Assembly: GCA_951804985.1 (NCBI GenBank) | Contig: OX638135.1 | Coordinates: 5,588,093-5,652,092 of the forward strand | Reading direction: 5' to 3' | Length of the DNA stretch: 64,000 nucleotides | DNA from: Dryomyza anilis | Taxonomy: Eukaryota; Arthropoda; Insecta; Diptera; Dryomyzidae | Shown here: positions 10,607 through 24,118 of the stretch, one piece after another | How the letters are laid out: the number at the start of each line of letters is the position of its first letter | Position numbering within the stretch: the stretch's first letter is position 1 | The notes under the pieces: model-generated | What the model saw: only the letters and a program-made list of their open reading frames with translations | Databases searched by the model: none | What the model was told of the DNA's origin: nothing | Program-made: the position numbers and the translations under genes

Positions 10607-12304
10607 TGCTTAAATGGCCCTTACAACCGTGGGTCGGTTTTGGCCGCTGAGATGAAGCCGCGCCAGTCGGATCTGCATTGCACGCGCTGACGCCAGTTAG
10701 AAATACCAAGCGTTGCCAGGTTGTCCTCAACTTTGTCTTTCCAAAGCAGATTTGGACGCCCTCTTCTACGCTGTCAACCTTCGAGTTTCGATTCAAGAAC
10801 TTGCTTGGCTAGAGTGTTTTCATCCATTCGTTCGACATGACCTAGCCAGCGCAGCCGCTGGATCTTGATGAGCTTGACTATGTCAATGTCGTCGAATAAT
10901 TCATACAGCTCGTGGTTCATCCTGATTCGATACTAGTTAGCAAAGCAGATAGGGCCAAAGATTTTACGTAGAATCTTTCTCTCGAACGCTCCCAGTACTC
11001 TCTCATCGGTGGAGGCCAGCGTCCATGTTTCTGCACCATAAAGTAGGACGGGCATGAGGAGTGACTTGTAGAGCGATATTTTTGTCCGGCGAGAGAGGGC
11101 TCTACTTCTCAATTGCCTGCTGAGCCCAAAGTAGCACCTGTTGGCAAGAGTTATACTCCGTTTGATCTCCAGGCTGACGTCGTTGTTGCTGTTTATGCTG
11201 TATCCCAAGTAGACGAAGTCCTTCACAATGTCAAATTTGTGGGTGTCAAAATCAACTTTTTGTGCAAGACGCACGGACTCTTTTTTGCTTGTTAACACAA
11301 GGAACATCGTCTTGTCCTCGTTCACCACTAGACCCATTCGACGAGACTCTTTCTCCAATCTGGAGAATGCTGCGCTGACTGCTCGTGTGCTCCTGCCAAT
11401 GATATCAATATCGTCGGCATATGCGAGCAGCATGACACTTTTGTTGAGGATAGTGCCGCTTTGACGGAGTTCGGCAGCTCGAACTATTTTCTCCATCAAT
11501 AAGTTAAAAAAGTCGCACGATAGGGAGTCACCCTGTCTGAAACCTCGTTCAGTATGAAATGGATCGGAGAGGTATTTTCCTATTCTCACTGAGCAAAGTG
11601 TGTTGATCAAGGTCATCCTGCAAAGCCTTATAAGTTTCGCAGGTATACCGAATTCAGACATTGCGGCGTATAATCGTTCCCTTATCGGAGTGTCGAAGGA
11701 GGCTTTATAGTAGACTAATAGGTGGTAGGTGTCGATCTGTTTTTCTAGGGTCTTTTCCTGGATTAGGCGCAATGTGAAAATCTGGTCTATGGTGGACTTT
11801 CCAGGTCTGAAGCCGCACTGATAAGGTCCAATCAGTCTGTTGACGATGGGCTTCAGTCTTTCACATAATACGCTCGATAGAACCTTGTATGCGATATTGA
11901 GTAGGCTGATCTCACGGTAGTTGGTACAGATAGTGGGATTCCCTTTCTTAAGGATTGGGCAGAGTACACAGAGGTCCCAGTCGCTTGGCATGCTTTCATC
12001 CGAACATATTCTGCTTACGAGCTCGTGCATGCTCTCTATTAGCTCTTCGCCTCCGGTCTTGAAAAACTCAGCAGACAGGCCATCAGCACCTGCGGCTTTG
12101 TTGTTTTTCAGCCGAGCAATGGCTGTTCTGACCTCGTCATGGTCGGGTGGCGGAATCTCAACGTCATCGTCAAGTACTGGGGTTTGCCGGGTTTACTTCT
12201 CTATTGGTGGATAGTGCGTACGTCCATCACCCTCGAAGCGTGCCTTCCGTCAATCACATCGTGATCAATTTGGTTTCGAGTTTTCTGATCGGGCGACAAC
12301 AATG
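10607..12304 (-). pseudogene. RTE-clade non-LTR, copy 1, 3' part (RT and C-terminus)
   Basis: Read on the minus strand: RT motifs GPYQCGFRPGKSTIDQIF, LLVYYKASFD (motif A), GFRQGDSLSCDFF (motif B) and LLAYADDIDIIG (motif C intact), then LYGAETWTL and the RTE-type C-terminal tail (RRGRP-like, disrupted). Motif A carries Tyr where copy 2 has the catalytic Asp (VDYKAAFD). The 3' end (left side) has a short GTTT/GCTT-type tetranucleotide tail. At 12210-12304 the sequence jumps, with a deletion, to the early endonuclease-RT spacer. The copy is then interrupted by a gypsy LTR fragment. Confidence 0.85.
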
Positions 12305-13167
12305 TGTTGTATATCATAATTACATCTTACATATGATCATAATTGTAGAGCTTACAGCGTACTTATGATCCACAACATAACTAGTATATTTTTCTTAAAT
12401 GCATATTTTTAGGGTTAAGAATTATGCATGTTAAACACAAACAGCATTTAATTGTCTTGCCGCACACTACTTAACATAGCCAGTATGTACGCCCACATTA
12501 AATAGGTCACTCTGAAAATACAAATAAATGCTGACATAGTTATTTTATTTTATGAGTCAATTAATAAAGCTGACAAAATTATTTTAGCATGATGAAAGTA
12601 CTCAGTTTATTGTGAAATTAAAAGAATACGGGGTGTTATGTAGAAGTTAAGTATAGACTAAAAATCAATTGTTTCGGACCATACATCAACTCCCAAGGGA
12701 CGAGAAGGACTGGATGGAGATTAATATTGGAAAAAATAACTGTTTTGCATCATGGAAAATATTTTTTGTATTTGTGAAAAATAGTGGATAAAAAAAATAT
12801 GTGCGGTAAAAAAAAAAAATGTGAATTTGTGATATAAAACAAAAGAAATTTTTGAGAATTTAAATAAGCAAAAAATAATGGAATTATGTAAATTGACATT
12901 TGAAAAATGAAAAAAACAATTGAATATTTTGAAATAAATTGTGGAATAAAATAAACTTTTAATAAAACTGTGGAATAAAATTGTGAAATGAATTACATAA
13001 ATGATAAAATTGGATAAATCAGGAAATTAAATAAGTAAACTAAATGTTTCATAAAATTGATTAATTGATATATTGAAGAACATTTTTAAAGTAATTGTGA
13101 AACATTATAAAATAGTTTGAGACATTTAATGATAATGATAAATAAAATTGTAATGATAAATAAATTG
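12305..13167 (+). mobile_element. Gypsy LTR plus leader fragment inside RTE copy 1
   Basis: It starts TGTTGTATATCATAATTACA and is almost collinear with 38442-39300, the LTR and following leader of the plus-strand gypsy. It ends at a divergent A/T-rich point (13167), where RTE sequence starts again. No target duplication could be established. The RTE text on the right restarts about 1 kb earlier than it stopped on the left, so this is a rearranged junction rather than a clean insertion. Confidence 0.8.
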
Positions 13168-14935
13168 TGGCTGTTCTGACCTCGTCATGGTCGGGTGGCG
13201 GAATCTCAACGTCGTCATCAAGTAGTGGGGTTGCCGGGTTTGCTTCTCTATCGGTGGAATTGCGGTCATCATCACCGGTCAGCAGTTTAGAGAAGTGATC
13301 CCTCCATATTTTCAGTGTGCTCTGGATATCTGTCACTAGATTTCCGTTCTCATCTTTACAGGAAGAAGCTCCGGATTTTGAACCTCCGGCTAGGCATCTT
13401 ATTTTCTCGAAGAATTTTCGAGCCTCATTCCTGTCCCCATGCATCTCAATCTCCTCACACTCACGTCTTTCTGCCTCGTTTTTTATACGCCTGAAAAGAC
13501 GTCTCTCTTCCCTCCTCTTCTCTTTGTATCGCTCCTTCGCAGCTCGCGTAGCTACTGACTGCAGGGTGGATTTGTACGCAGCGTCTTTCTCTGCAGTGGC
13601 CGCGCGACACTCTTGGTCATACCACTGATTCCTCAGGGGGCGTTGGAATCCAAGCACCTCTTCGGCAGCCGTGCGCATAGAGCAGGAGATATGATTCCAC
13701 TGCGCGCTTATATCATCGAGAGGAGGAGTGCTTTGTCTAAGCAGGTGTGAGAGTCGAGTGGAAAAGGCTTGCGTTGTCTGTTGTGATTGCAGCTTTCCGA
13801 CATCTAGCTTTCTTTGCGTTTGGTTCCGTACGTTCTTCGCAGCGCTTAAGCGTGTGCGGACCTTGGCTGCTACAAGGTAATGATCCGAGTCCATATTGGC
13901 ACCTCGGATAGTGAGTACGTCCATCACGCTCGAAGCGTGCCTTCCGTCAATCACAACGTGAACAATTTTATTTCGAGTTTTTTGATCGGGCGACAACCAT
14001 GTGCCTTGTGGATATCGAAATGGTCGAATCTAGTGCTACTAACTACCATGTTTCGTGCTGCGGCGAAGTCGTTCCGTTATCGGAAGTGTTGGCATGGAGG
14101 CTAAATTTTCCGATTGTGGGACAATAGATGGCTTCTCTGCCCACCTTGGCGTTAAAATCGCCTAGCACGATTTTGATATCGTGGCGGGGGCAGCGCTCGT
14201 ATGCGTTGTCCAGGCGCTCGTAGAAGCGCTCTTTTGTCTCGTCATCTTTCTCGTTCATCGGAGCGTGTGCACAAATTAGGTTGATATGGAAATATTTAGC
14301 CTTGCTGCGGATTGTTGCCAGCCTTTCGTCCACGGGCGTGAACCTAGAGACAAGGTGGCGGAGTCTCTTGCCGACCACAAATCCACATCCAAATTCGTGT
14401 CTCTCCGCATGGCAGCTGTAGTAGATATCACAGGACGCTTGTTTCCAACAGCCCTGTCCCGTCCATCGCATCTCCTGGATAGTGGTGATGTCAGCCTTAT
14501 ATTTTTTGAGGACATCTGCCAGCTGTATAGAGGCACCTTCCCTATAAAGGGTCCGGACATTCCAGGTGCATATCCATAAATCATGGTCCTTAAAACGTTT
14601 GCGTGGGTCGTCATCGTTGTAATCGGTCGTTATCCGAGGCTTCTTTTTTGTTTTCATTGGGCGCATAGGTTTTTTCCGTGGTGGGACCCAAACCCAACGC
14701 ACGAACCCCCACTCTGAGGGAGATGCTCGCCACTCACTTTAGCCGACTTCTACACCGGGTGGTGTAGAGCGCCGTTTCCAGGGACTTCAACGAGGAGGAC
14801 TTCCACCGAAGTGGATGTGTCACCATTTGACAATTTGCCAATTCTGGTGACCAGTGAGTTGACTTGAGACGACACCGCGCTGGCTTCGCCATGTTGAACA
14901 CTCAGACACGTTGTCTTGTGATAATCGCCCCCATA
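13168..14935 (-). pseudogene. RTE-clade non-LTR, copy 1, 5' part (endonuclease and linker)
   Basis: The minus strand encodes the apurinic-type endonuclease (ICTWNVRTLY; IQEMRWTG; IVLGDFNAKVG), then the basic linker (KERYKEKRREERRLFRR) and the region before the RT. Sequence 13168-13260 repeats 12119-12210, so parts of two RTE copies or a rearranged one are joined here. The 5' end extends 58 bp beyond that of copy 2 and stops at GAATTAATATACAC (14936-14949), an apparent target duplication inside gypsy pol. Confidence 0.85.
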
Positions 14936-16920
14936 GAATTAATATACACGCCAGCGCTTAAACATGAAATAGCAACACAGTTTAACCAGCCACCGATAAA
15001 CCAAAAGCAATACAAATTGCCACACACTCATAGAGATGAAATCAACAGACAGGTTAATAAAATGTTGGATGACGACATTATATCGCCAAGCATATCACCC
15101 TGGAATTCACCGATGTTGTTGGTTCCTAAAAAGAGCGGCAAGGACGGTCACAAAAAGTGAAGGCTAGTAATAGATTTCCGTAAATTGAACGACGTGACAA
15201 TAAAACAAGTATTTCCGATTCCTCGAATCGACGAAATATTAGACCAATTAGGTCACAGTCGCTATTTTTCAACTTTAGACTTGGCAAGTGGTTATCATCA
15301 GGTACTAGTTGAAGAAGGGGGTAAGGTACAGGGCTGGCTCATTTAGTACAGGGCTGGCTCATTTCGAATTTATCAGAATGCCATTTGGCTTAACAGGTGC
15401 ACCAGCTACCTTCCAAAGAATAATGAACCACATATTAACAGGTTTACAGGGTATAGATTGCTTTGTTTATCTTGATGATATAGTGGTGTACGGAAAAAAT
15501 TTAGCTGAACATGAGCTTAGGCTGAGTAGAGTATTGCCGACATTTTCAAATTTATACAGATCATCAACCATTACGTAGCACAGCGAATATCAAAGATCAG
15601 ATCAAGGTTAGCACGTTTCAGACATAAATTATCAGAATATGATTTTGAAATATTTTATAAACCAGGTAAACAGAATTTGAACGCAGATGCATTAAGTAGA
15701 ATTCCACATCCAGAACCAGATATTACTGCAGTCACAACGCGGTCTAAGACCACACAGAATAAATTAGATAATCAAATTTCAAAAACAGAACAACTAGTGA
15801 GCACGCCTGTAAGGGATGAAATAACAACAGACACAAATAAGGAGTTAAACTCAAGTCAACTAACCAGAGGAAATTAAAACTGGTAAAAAAGACTTTCACG
15901 ACTCAGCATTAGGATACGGTGAAAACATTTTTTAGAATCAGAAAACAATTTAAGTCGATAGTATGCAGAAACAAATAAAAGATTAAGTTAAGAACTGTCA
16001 GAAATGCCAAGTAAATAAAAGTTCTAGGCTTACTAAAATGCCAATGGTTCTAACTGATACGCCAGTACGACCATTCGATAAAGTATACATGGATCTTGTA
16101 GGTATTTTACCGGAAACTATATCTGGAAATAAATATATATTAACTTTTCAAGATGATTTTTCAAAATATATGTGCTGCGTAGCTATCCCAGACGCAGAAG
16201 CAAGCACTGTAGCAAAGGCATTTTACGACGAAATTATTACACGACATAACATACCAAAATTATTGATAACCGACAATGGTTCGAATTTTGTTTCAAAATT
16301 ATTTTCGGACACGTGTAAATTGTTAGGAATTAAAAAATTACATATTACGCCATATCATCCCCAGGCCAACGAATCTTTGGAAAGAAACCATCGACCATTA
16401 GCAGAGTATTTACGAAGCTTTGCGAAAGAGGATGGGTCAAACTGGGACCAATGGTTAAATACCGCAATGCATGTACACAATAATACAATGCATATGTCCA
16501 CCGGTGAAACGCCTTTCCGTACTTTATACGGATACGATTTTGAAATGCCAACCAATCTTAAATGCAAATGCTCACCAGTATATAATACCGATGATAGCAA
16601 CAAGCTATTAAAATACCAAATTCAACGCACACACGAAATCGTACGGCAAAATCAAAACAGAGCCAAAGAAAAATCTAAGCAAAGCTATGATAGCTCATAA
16701 CACCCAATAATATTCAAAGTAGGCGATAACATTTTACTAAAAAATCAAAATAGGAAAAATAAATTTTCACCAGTCTGGGTGGGACCTACGAGGTACTTTC
16801 AATAATAAGCCCTGTAACGAGTGAGATTTGTATCAAGGGTAAAGGGAAAACATTTCATAATAATTTGTTAAAAGCATACAACAGTATAGTTATGTAGAAT
16901 TAAATAAACACCGTCTGAAA
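14936..16920 (+). pseudogene. Gypsy pol fragment: RT, RNase H remnant, integrase
   Basis: The frame starts inside pol (ELIYTPALKHEI), passes the RT entry (KQYKLPHTHRDEI; PWNSPMLLVPKKSGKDG), motif A (STLDLASGYHQ), RMPFGLTGAPATFQR and YLDDIVVYG, then loses most of RNase H to a deletion near 15540. The integrase core spans 16038-16700 with D,D,E motifs MDLVGI, TDNGSNFVS and SLERNH. Its zinc domain is degraded (NCQKCQ remains). A 30-bp local duplication at 15325-15360 and many stops show decay. The first codons join, in sense, to the end of the fragment at 43230-43703. Confidence 0.9.
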
Positions 16921-17236
16921 CAAGAACCAATAATTTTTAACATCATTGAAATAAAGTCAAATAGTTAGTGCAGGACAGAAAAGCTAAGTATTGCATATTG
17001 AAATTGAATTGAAACTACAAAATAAATAAAGAATAGAAAAAAACTATAATTTTTTTTAAATGAAGATATAAAATAAATTAATTTTAAATAATTTATAAAA
17101 TCCAAAAAATGTCATGTAAATTTTTTTAAATTCATCATAAATAAATAATCGAGTTTTAGCTAATACAGCTACCTTGCATTTTCACAGCACGGGTGCTGGA
17201 AAATATTTACCCACTAAAAATAGTTGGGCTCGTAAA
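16921..17236. other. AT-rich junction, no gene
   Basis: This stretch holds degenerate sequence after the integrase stop, poly-A/T runs and the likely 3' UTR of the minus-strand non-LTR element. The exact boundary and target duplication were not found. Confidence 0.45.
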
Positions 17237-17819
17237 CCAAAGCATGCAATTGTTAGATTATAGTTTTAATCTACATTTAAGTTGATTTTTTGACAGATTT
17301 ATATTGTACTGTGGGCAATTGTTTACTAAATAACAATATCGATTGAAGGTTGACGCAGCAACATAATTAGTTCTACTGTATGATTGATAAAACAAAGTAT
17401 CACGATTTCTTCTACTTCTACGATTGTGGTTAAATTTAACATAATTAAGAAGTTCAGGGGAATCCAGTCCACCTGTAATAAGTTGGTGTATGAACGTTAT
17501 ATCGGCATTCTTTCTACGTTCGCTAAGAGTCTTTAAATTTACTAGTTTTAGTCGATCTTCGTATGGAGGAAGATGTTGGTTATCTACCCAATTCAAACCT
17601 TTGAGAGCAAAACGTACAAAGTTTTTCTGTATTCTTTCAATACGGTCAATATGTATTTTATAGAAAGGAGACCAAACTTGACTAGCATACTCCAATTGTG
17701 AACGAACTAGAGTGCAATATAGAGTGAAAGTTGTTAGGGGACTATTAAATTCTTTAGCCCATCTCTTGATAAAACCAAGTAATGATGACGCTTTTTTACA
17801 TATATTTTCAATATAAAAA
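17237..17819 (-). pseudogene. Non-LTR reverse transcriptase C-terminus (host of the nest)
   Basis: A 192-residue minus-strand frame: IENICKKASSLLGFIKRWAK, LVRSQLEYASQVWSPFY and LPPYEDRLKLVNLKTLSERR, typical of the region after the RT palm in CR1/jockey-like elements and similar to 7114-7590. It is the 3' end of one element whose upstream parts are at 18510-18541, 26450-27190 and 35303-35519, separated by later insertions. Confidence 0.88.
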
Positions 17820-18509
17820 ACAGTTGGGAAGGTCACATGGGAAATTTTAAAGTAGGTGTTATTATGATAGTTAGGATTATCAAAATTATAGTCGGTCTAA
17901 GCCGACTATAAATACCCTACACATATGTGTGGTTACCATTCAAAGTGATATATATAGGTCACCAGGGTATACGAATCCTGAAAATAACTACAAACATTCA
18001 ATCGCTGAAGAATTTCCATTCATTTGATACCCATATTTACAAATGGGTAGGTGTACCGAATTTCGATTTTTGTTTGTGAACCACAAGTCTTTTCGCCGGA
18101 AAACATTATTATCATGTATTTGAGCATGATGTCAATATATATTTGACCAAAAAAGTTTACCTAAGCACGTATACATAAAAATTGATCTTTATATGTATTT
18201 ATATGAGGTATTTGAACATAAGTGGTCGGATCATAGGTTACAATGGACCGATCTCGCCAATCTCGCACATACAGCGTATGTATATTAGTAATCTAAGTTA
18301 TAAGTTTCATTTATCTAGCTCTTCAATTTTAAAAGTACTAGAGATTTCAACAGACATACAGACGGACAGACAGACGGACATCGCTAAATCGACTCAGGAA
18401 GTCATGATCAAGAATATATATACTTTTCCATACCGGAGATGCTTCTTCTGGGTGTTACAAACGGCGTACCAAACTGAATATACCCTTTCACTCTTAGTGT
18501 AGGGTATAA
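17820..18509 (+). mobile_element. DINE-1-like element (copy 1)
   Basis: It begins CAGTTGGGAAGG and ends CTTAGTGTAGGGTATA, with a central GACA/GACG microsatellite and the segment GATCAAGAATATATATAC near the end. The same family is at 39422, 40171, 42491 and split at 52516/60155. It contains no gene. It resembles the DINE-1/INE-1 Helitron-like repeats of flies, a resemblance from memory rather than a search. It splits the RT frame of the minus-strand non-LTR. Confidence 0.8.
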
Positions 18510-18541
18510 TTAAACGATAAGTTGGAGTCAACAAACACACC
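18510..18541 (-). pseudogene. Thirty-base remnant of the host non-LTR RT
   Basis: On the minus strand this reads GVFVDSNLSFN, the continuation of KDLGV at 26450-26470. It lies between the DINE-1-like element and the hAT and shows that the same RT copy lies on both sides. Its last eight bases are the hAT target duplication. Confidence 0.8.
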
Positions 18542-18680
18542 CAGGCCCGTGCGCTGGATTTGCTCGTGGGGGGGGGTTTTACTATCAAATTTCATAAAAA
18601 AAATAAAAAAATGCTATACAAACCAACTATCAACAAATAAGTACATATAAAATAATATATTAATTTTTAAAATGATTAGA

Positions 18681-21002
18681 TCATATACATTTTGATGTTA
18701 TTTTTTGGTATTTCAAGTAAAGATACACAACTATTCTTTTAATAAATTGACGCGCCTGGGCACAGAAAAAAATTGTATTCACATGAATTTTAATATCACG
18801 GTGAATATTGAGGGCTGCCAATCCGTTGAGACGGTTTTCGCTCATGGTGGAACGCAAGTAATTTTTTAACCGGCGCAGTGTTGAAAAAGATCGTTCATTC
18901 GTCGTTGTCGTTGCTGGTAACGCAGCCATTACAAGTAAGATTTGATGCACATTAGGAAATGCATTTGCATTGCAGATATCGAGAGCTTCTAAAGAATTAT
19001 TAATGCATTTATCTAAAATCCGTTTTCTCCAAAGTTTTAATTCATATAACCATACTTCGGTAGAATTGTCATTTAAAATTATGGAGTATTTTTCAAATAA
19101 TTGGTTTCAATCTGCTTCAGTTATTATTAATGTTATAATTTTTCATTATTTCAATTCGATAGAATTCCACGGTGCTTAAGAAACCGGTCTTCCAGATGCG
19201 TGATAAATAAATCAAGATATGGTATATATGTTGAAATTCGGTAATAATCTTCAGTATTTTTAGTATTTACATTACATCGGTTAGTCTGCTGCAAAGCTAG
19301 TCGTGGTTTTTTACTTTCAATATCGTGCTCTTCGCAGATCTTTCTGACTTTTTTAAAAATATTAGTGAAATGTTCCTCTGCATTTTCTCTTCTGCAGCAT
19401 CTGCAGCATCTGCCAAGTGTATAGCTTCATCAAGATCTTGATTTTCCGTTTGCAGAACGCGACTGAAAGATAATGCTATAGAGTGAATCGAATCAAGCAC
19501 GTGTAATGAGACTTGAAAATCTAGAGTTCGTATTGCTGTTAGCAGTTGAAAAGCTGCAGAGGTTGTTTTTGTATCTGACCACGTAGTGGAGATGTCTTCC
19601 AAGGCGTCCATAACAGCAGCTTGTAAATGTAGATATATTCCGACTGACTCGTGTCGTTCAACCCATCTCGTTGCACAAGATTGCTTCAATTTTGTCTTCT
19701 TATCATCTTGAAGGTTTTCGTTTATAGATATTGCATCTTGAAGTGCAAGCAGACGTTTGGGATAATTGAAAAAATTGTGCACACTCTGAATCGTACCTAG
19801 ACAATTTCTTATAGGAACAACTTTGCACGCGTCACTAACGACCAAATTAAAACTGTGAGCTACACAATGCGGATACATAGCTAGTTTGTATATTCGCTGA
19901 ATATAAGCTTGAGCTCCGTGAAATTCTCCATTCATAGCACTTGCACCGTCGTAACATTTACCAATAAAGTAAGTGCAGTCGATGCCCGAGGATTCCAGAA
20001 AATTTAAAATTACATCTGACAAACCTTTTCCAGTAAATTGTGTAGTTGGAACGAAACTCAGAAAATCCTTGCAAATTTTATGTGTACCATTTTTTTCATG
20101 AATGTACCGGATGCAAATTGAAAATTGTTCAACACCTGAAATGTCTGCTAACTCATCTGCCAAGATCGTGAAAGTCTTGGAATTGTTGACCCTATCGATT
20201 AGCTGTTTTAGGATATAATTGTGACAAATAACTATGACTTCATTCTGAATACGATTGCTGATGTACATTGCGTTTTTTGGGGAACTCTCCAAGTGATTTT
20301 TCAACTCCTCATCATTTAATGATCGATACCTCAGAAGAGCTCGAAAGTTTCCATCGTTATGGTCGGGTTCTTCTAAATCGATTCTACCGGTATCTTTATT
20401 CCCGCGAAATGCTAAACCTTGTCGACCACAAAGAATAACTGTTTGAACTATGGCCTCCATATGCTTTCTTCTTGTTTTTAAAAAATCGATTTTTTTGCTT
20501 GGATAATTGCAAATCAATGGACAGTGTTGCTTGCTTTTCAATGTCAGCTCTCATTACTGATCTCATCATAGCCGTTTTGTGGTAGTCGAGTAGCGAATGG
20601 TTGGTGAAGCTTTCTAAAGCTTTTTTTCCAATTAGTGAAAGGTTTTGTTACCAAGTTACCTAATACTTGACCGTGAACTCCTGCTTCTCTGAAACCAAAC
20701 AAGACACAACATTTGCAAAAGGCGCCGTCAGTTTTCGCCGAGTAAGCTAACCAAATATACTTCAATAGCCAAGATCTTTGGAACTTTAAATTTCTAGGAC
20801 CTGATGCTGGAAATTGATAACATTCTTGAGGAACCCAAATTTTGTCTTGAACTTGGCTTGTAGAATTGACACTTTCAGCTGCAGGTTTATTAACGAAAAG
20901 TTCTATATCATATGGATTCGATGAGTTCGCTCTAGTCGTTAGCGGAGGTGAAGATGATAAGGAAATTTCTTTTTCAATGTTCACTGGTGCAGTGTCTAGC
21001 TG
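18681..21002 (-). pseudogene. hAT transposase (P52rIPK/ZMYM-like, DUF4371 type)
   Basis: The transposase would bind the element ends and cut and paste it. N-terminal part (20984 down to 20544): a TTF-type zinc finger region (WLAYSAKTDGAFCKCCVLF). Middle (20541 to 19297): the RNase H-like core with ILADELADISG, CYDGASAMNG and a CVAHSFNLVV motif. C-terminus (18950 to 18681): the hAT dimerisation segment TTNERSFSTLRRLKNYLRST. An extra AG near 20550 shifts the frame between the first two parts, and the third part is out of frame. A splice-acceptor-like TTTTTTCAG ends at about 21003, so an upstream exon is likely but was not found. Confidence 0.9.
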
Positions 21003-23420
21003 CTGAAAAAATTAAATTTACACTCTAAATATTATGAAATATTCACAAATATTATGAAATATTGTGTATTTTTATAATGAAAATTATCGAGTTTTGTTAG
21101 CTATATACGCACTTAGTAAACAAAAACCATTTAAACATTTTAATCAATTACAGCCTTATTTATTAGATTTTCTTAAACAACTTAATAGAGATTTTTTAGA
21201 TACGAATTGCTTAAGGATTTACGAACCAATAAGTCACGCTTAACTGAATTTATAAAAAAATCGGTATAATTTAACTAGACGAGTTTTTGGTAAAAAAAAT
21301 TCATTAAATATAATAAATTTCAATATTCTACTACATGTTAATTCAAAAATATATAAAAACGTAGCTGTTATTGAAAGATAGTGATAATTGAACATTGTTT
21401 ATTACAAAGGTGAATGTCGTTTTATTATAATATAGGCATTAGGGTGGTTTAAATTTCCTTTATTTAACTACAAGTCAACGTACGTCAAATTATATGAGGG
21501 AATACCATTCGTTACATATATATTGGCCAAAATTTCAACACCCTATTAAGTAAATAACTTTCCTATAGACATATTTCAATGGGATTTTATGTTTTACACA
21601 AAACCGACAAATAAATTTATAAGTTACTCGTAAAATATTCGCATATAAATTTTCTACAATTTACAGTATTTACGCGATTGATTGTAATCCTCTTATTATT
21701 TTGAATAAATAATTGTTTACAAATAATTTGAATTTTTAATAAAAATGTTGTACGATTTGAACGATTTTTGAAAAAGTATGAAAAACAAACAGAACTAATT
21801 TATTTTATATTATATGGAAGCTATAAAATATAAGACATTTAAATCTGGGGTTCCCAAAATTAAAATTTGTAAAAAAAAAATGTACTATTCCCAGAAAGAC
21901 GGACTTTGGCCATGTGTTTTGATCTTGTTTTTTTTTTTCGATAAATTGTGTAGATGTAATTTGTTTAGATTTGCACTGACATTTCAAATTATTATATTTG
22001 TTGTTTTATTTTATTTATAATCAGCCCAATTCTAAATAAATATATTTGTAAAATCATTAAGTTTTTTTAATTTAGCATTATCACTTTTTATTAGGGCTGA
22101 ATAATCAAATTATTTGATTATTCAATTACTGAATAATTGATTAATTAAGATTTTCGATAATCAGAATATTGGTGTATTAATTAATCAGGATTCTGATTAA
22201 TCAAAATTGTGATTAATTGATTAGTCAGCATTTTGATTAAACCGAAATAATAAAATATTTAGAATATTTAACAGTTACTGCTATGGCTTTTTATGTGTTT
22301 TTTTTTGTTATTGTTTTTTTACCAGTAGCTGGGCATTCCTTCTTTAAATAGCAATATGAACTCTGCTGACATGTTTTTAATGTAAAAATAACTATAGAAA
22401 TAGTAAGAATAACAGTAACAATGCATTTGAATAATTCTCAACACTTCCCTATACTATATCTTGTATTTTATACTTACACAGTCATGCTCGAGTCGTGTTC
22501 TTTTACTAAAAAAAATCCCGAATATCCATTTTGTGAACCGGCTTGATTTAAAAACAAGATATACTATGTAAGATTTGAGATTTTCCTAATTTGACCTATG
22601 TCACCCGAATTCAGTTGCACTTCTAATGCTCACGCTTTGTCCAGTTTTATGTTCAATGTTCTTAAGTTTAAAAATTTGAGTCAACAACGTAGCATCCAAG
22701 CTAGTGCATGCATTTTTTCCTGGAATTTTTTTTACAACAAACAATACTCGTAGGTGAAGAAGCTTTTGTTCTCAATTAGATGGTACAAGTGTTGTCAACA
22801 CAGTTTACGAATTTAGCGTAAAATTTTGAAATAAAATTTATTTAATTTATTAATTTATTTAAATTGTCCAATAGCGATTGTTGACTTATTTATAAAATAA
22901 TTTGAGTTAAAAATTATAAAAAATATTGCATATGAAAAAGCTTAAAACATGCTCAACATTTTTAAAAAGCTTGTATTTTGAGCTAATGCTCACAAAGTTC
23001 ACAAAGTGACAACACTGCTGCACACATGTAGTGTATGTGCCATGCGTCTATTTGTTGTCATTGGTGAAGAAAACAGAAATATGGCTATACGAAATTTACC
23101 TTGTTTTTACATATTATTAAACCGTTCGGTCCAATTAGTGTTGAAATTCTATTCGTTTTCATAACTAATATCCAGTTTAGTACATTTGTCTAAAATCATT
23201 TATTTATAATTAAAAAAGTAAAATTTACAAGAATCAAGAGCAAGAATAAGATCATATTTAACCATGCAAGAGCAAGACAAGTACGCAAAAACAATAGCAA
23301 ATTTATTACTTCTTAATTAAGTAATAAATTTTAATAATAAAGATCAATATAAGAATATGAAATTTAATACCAATAACACTGCCCAACAAAATCGATCTAG
23401 TTTTTGAGATATAGCCTATT
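21003..23420. other. hAT interior without recognisable gene
   Basis: AT-rich DNA upstream of the transposase, which may hold its intron, first exon and promoter. At 22095-22240 a loose GATTAAT/ATTAATCA repeat occurs. No coding frame with recognisable motifs was seen. Confidence 0.45.
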
Positions 23421-24118
23421 TATACCCTACACCTATGAGGTACAGGGTATATTAACTTTGTGCAGATATTGTAACACCCCTTAGGAGGCGTGGCCGGTAT
23501 GGAAGACTATATATATTCTTGATCAGCATCACTACCCGAGTCCGTTTAGCTATGTCCATCTGTCTGTCCGTTTGTCTGTCCTGCTGTCATGTTGTCCGAA
23601 TACAGAAAATTTTGAGAAATACTGGTCAGAATTCGATGAAATTTGGTTTCAATAAGTTTTAGTAAAAGTTAGGACCTGAGTATGGAAATGAGCCAAATCG
23701 GTCAACAGACACGCCCACTTCCCATACAAGTCACTTTTATATAACACTTTAGGAACCAAGAACTCGAAGAGTATTGAAGATATAGTTATAAAATATAAAC
23801 CGTATTGTTACAATTCATCTTAAAATATGTTCATATTAAAATCTGTAAATTATTAAAATCAAATCTATTTTATTTAAATATTTTTTTATTAGTCTTTTTA
23901 TACTTTTATATAATTTGTTTTAATTTTGGGGAAATAAGACGTAAATTTCTGATATGTGTATAATATTCTGAGGATGGCAAATTTAATAAATTTAAATTTT
24001 AGATATACAATTAAACATCCCTCATTAGTATCCCCACCAAAGTGTAGGGTATTCCATAGTCGGGCCCGACCGACTGTGACCGAACATACCCATGTGACCG
24101 AACTTACCCATCCCAGCA
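23421..24118 (-). mobile_element. DINE-1-like element, second subfamily
   Basis: It reads, on the minus strand, as a variant of 51113-51921: one end TATACCCTACACCTATGAGG, a GTCTGTCC microsatellite, GATCAGCATCACTACCCGAG, then GTGTAGGGTATTCCATAGTC and GGGCCCGACCGA near the other end. A further piece matching its outer edge (GACCTAACTTTCCCAACTCG) is at 24857-24884, so intervening DNA may be an insertion. Confidence 0.72.

Noticed and set aside
11113..12368. Plus-strand frames opposite the RTE element (also 13317-14104, 14286-14579, 44227-46644)
   Set aside because: They are shadows of the minus-strand RTE protein, which carries recognisable endonuclease and RT motifs.
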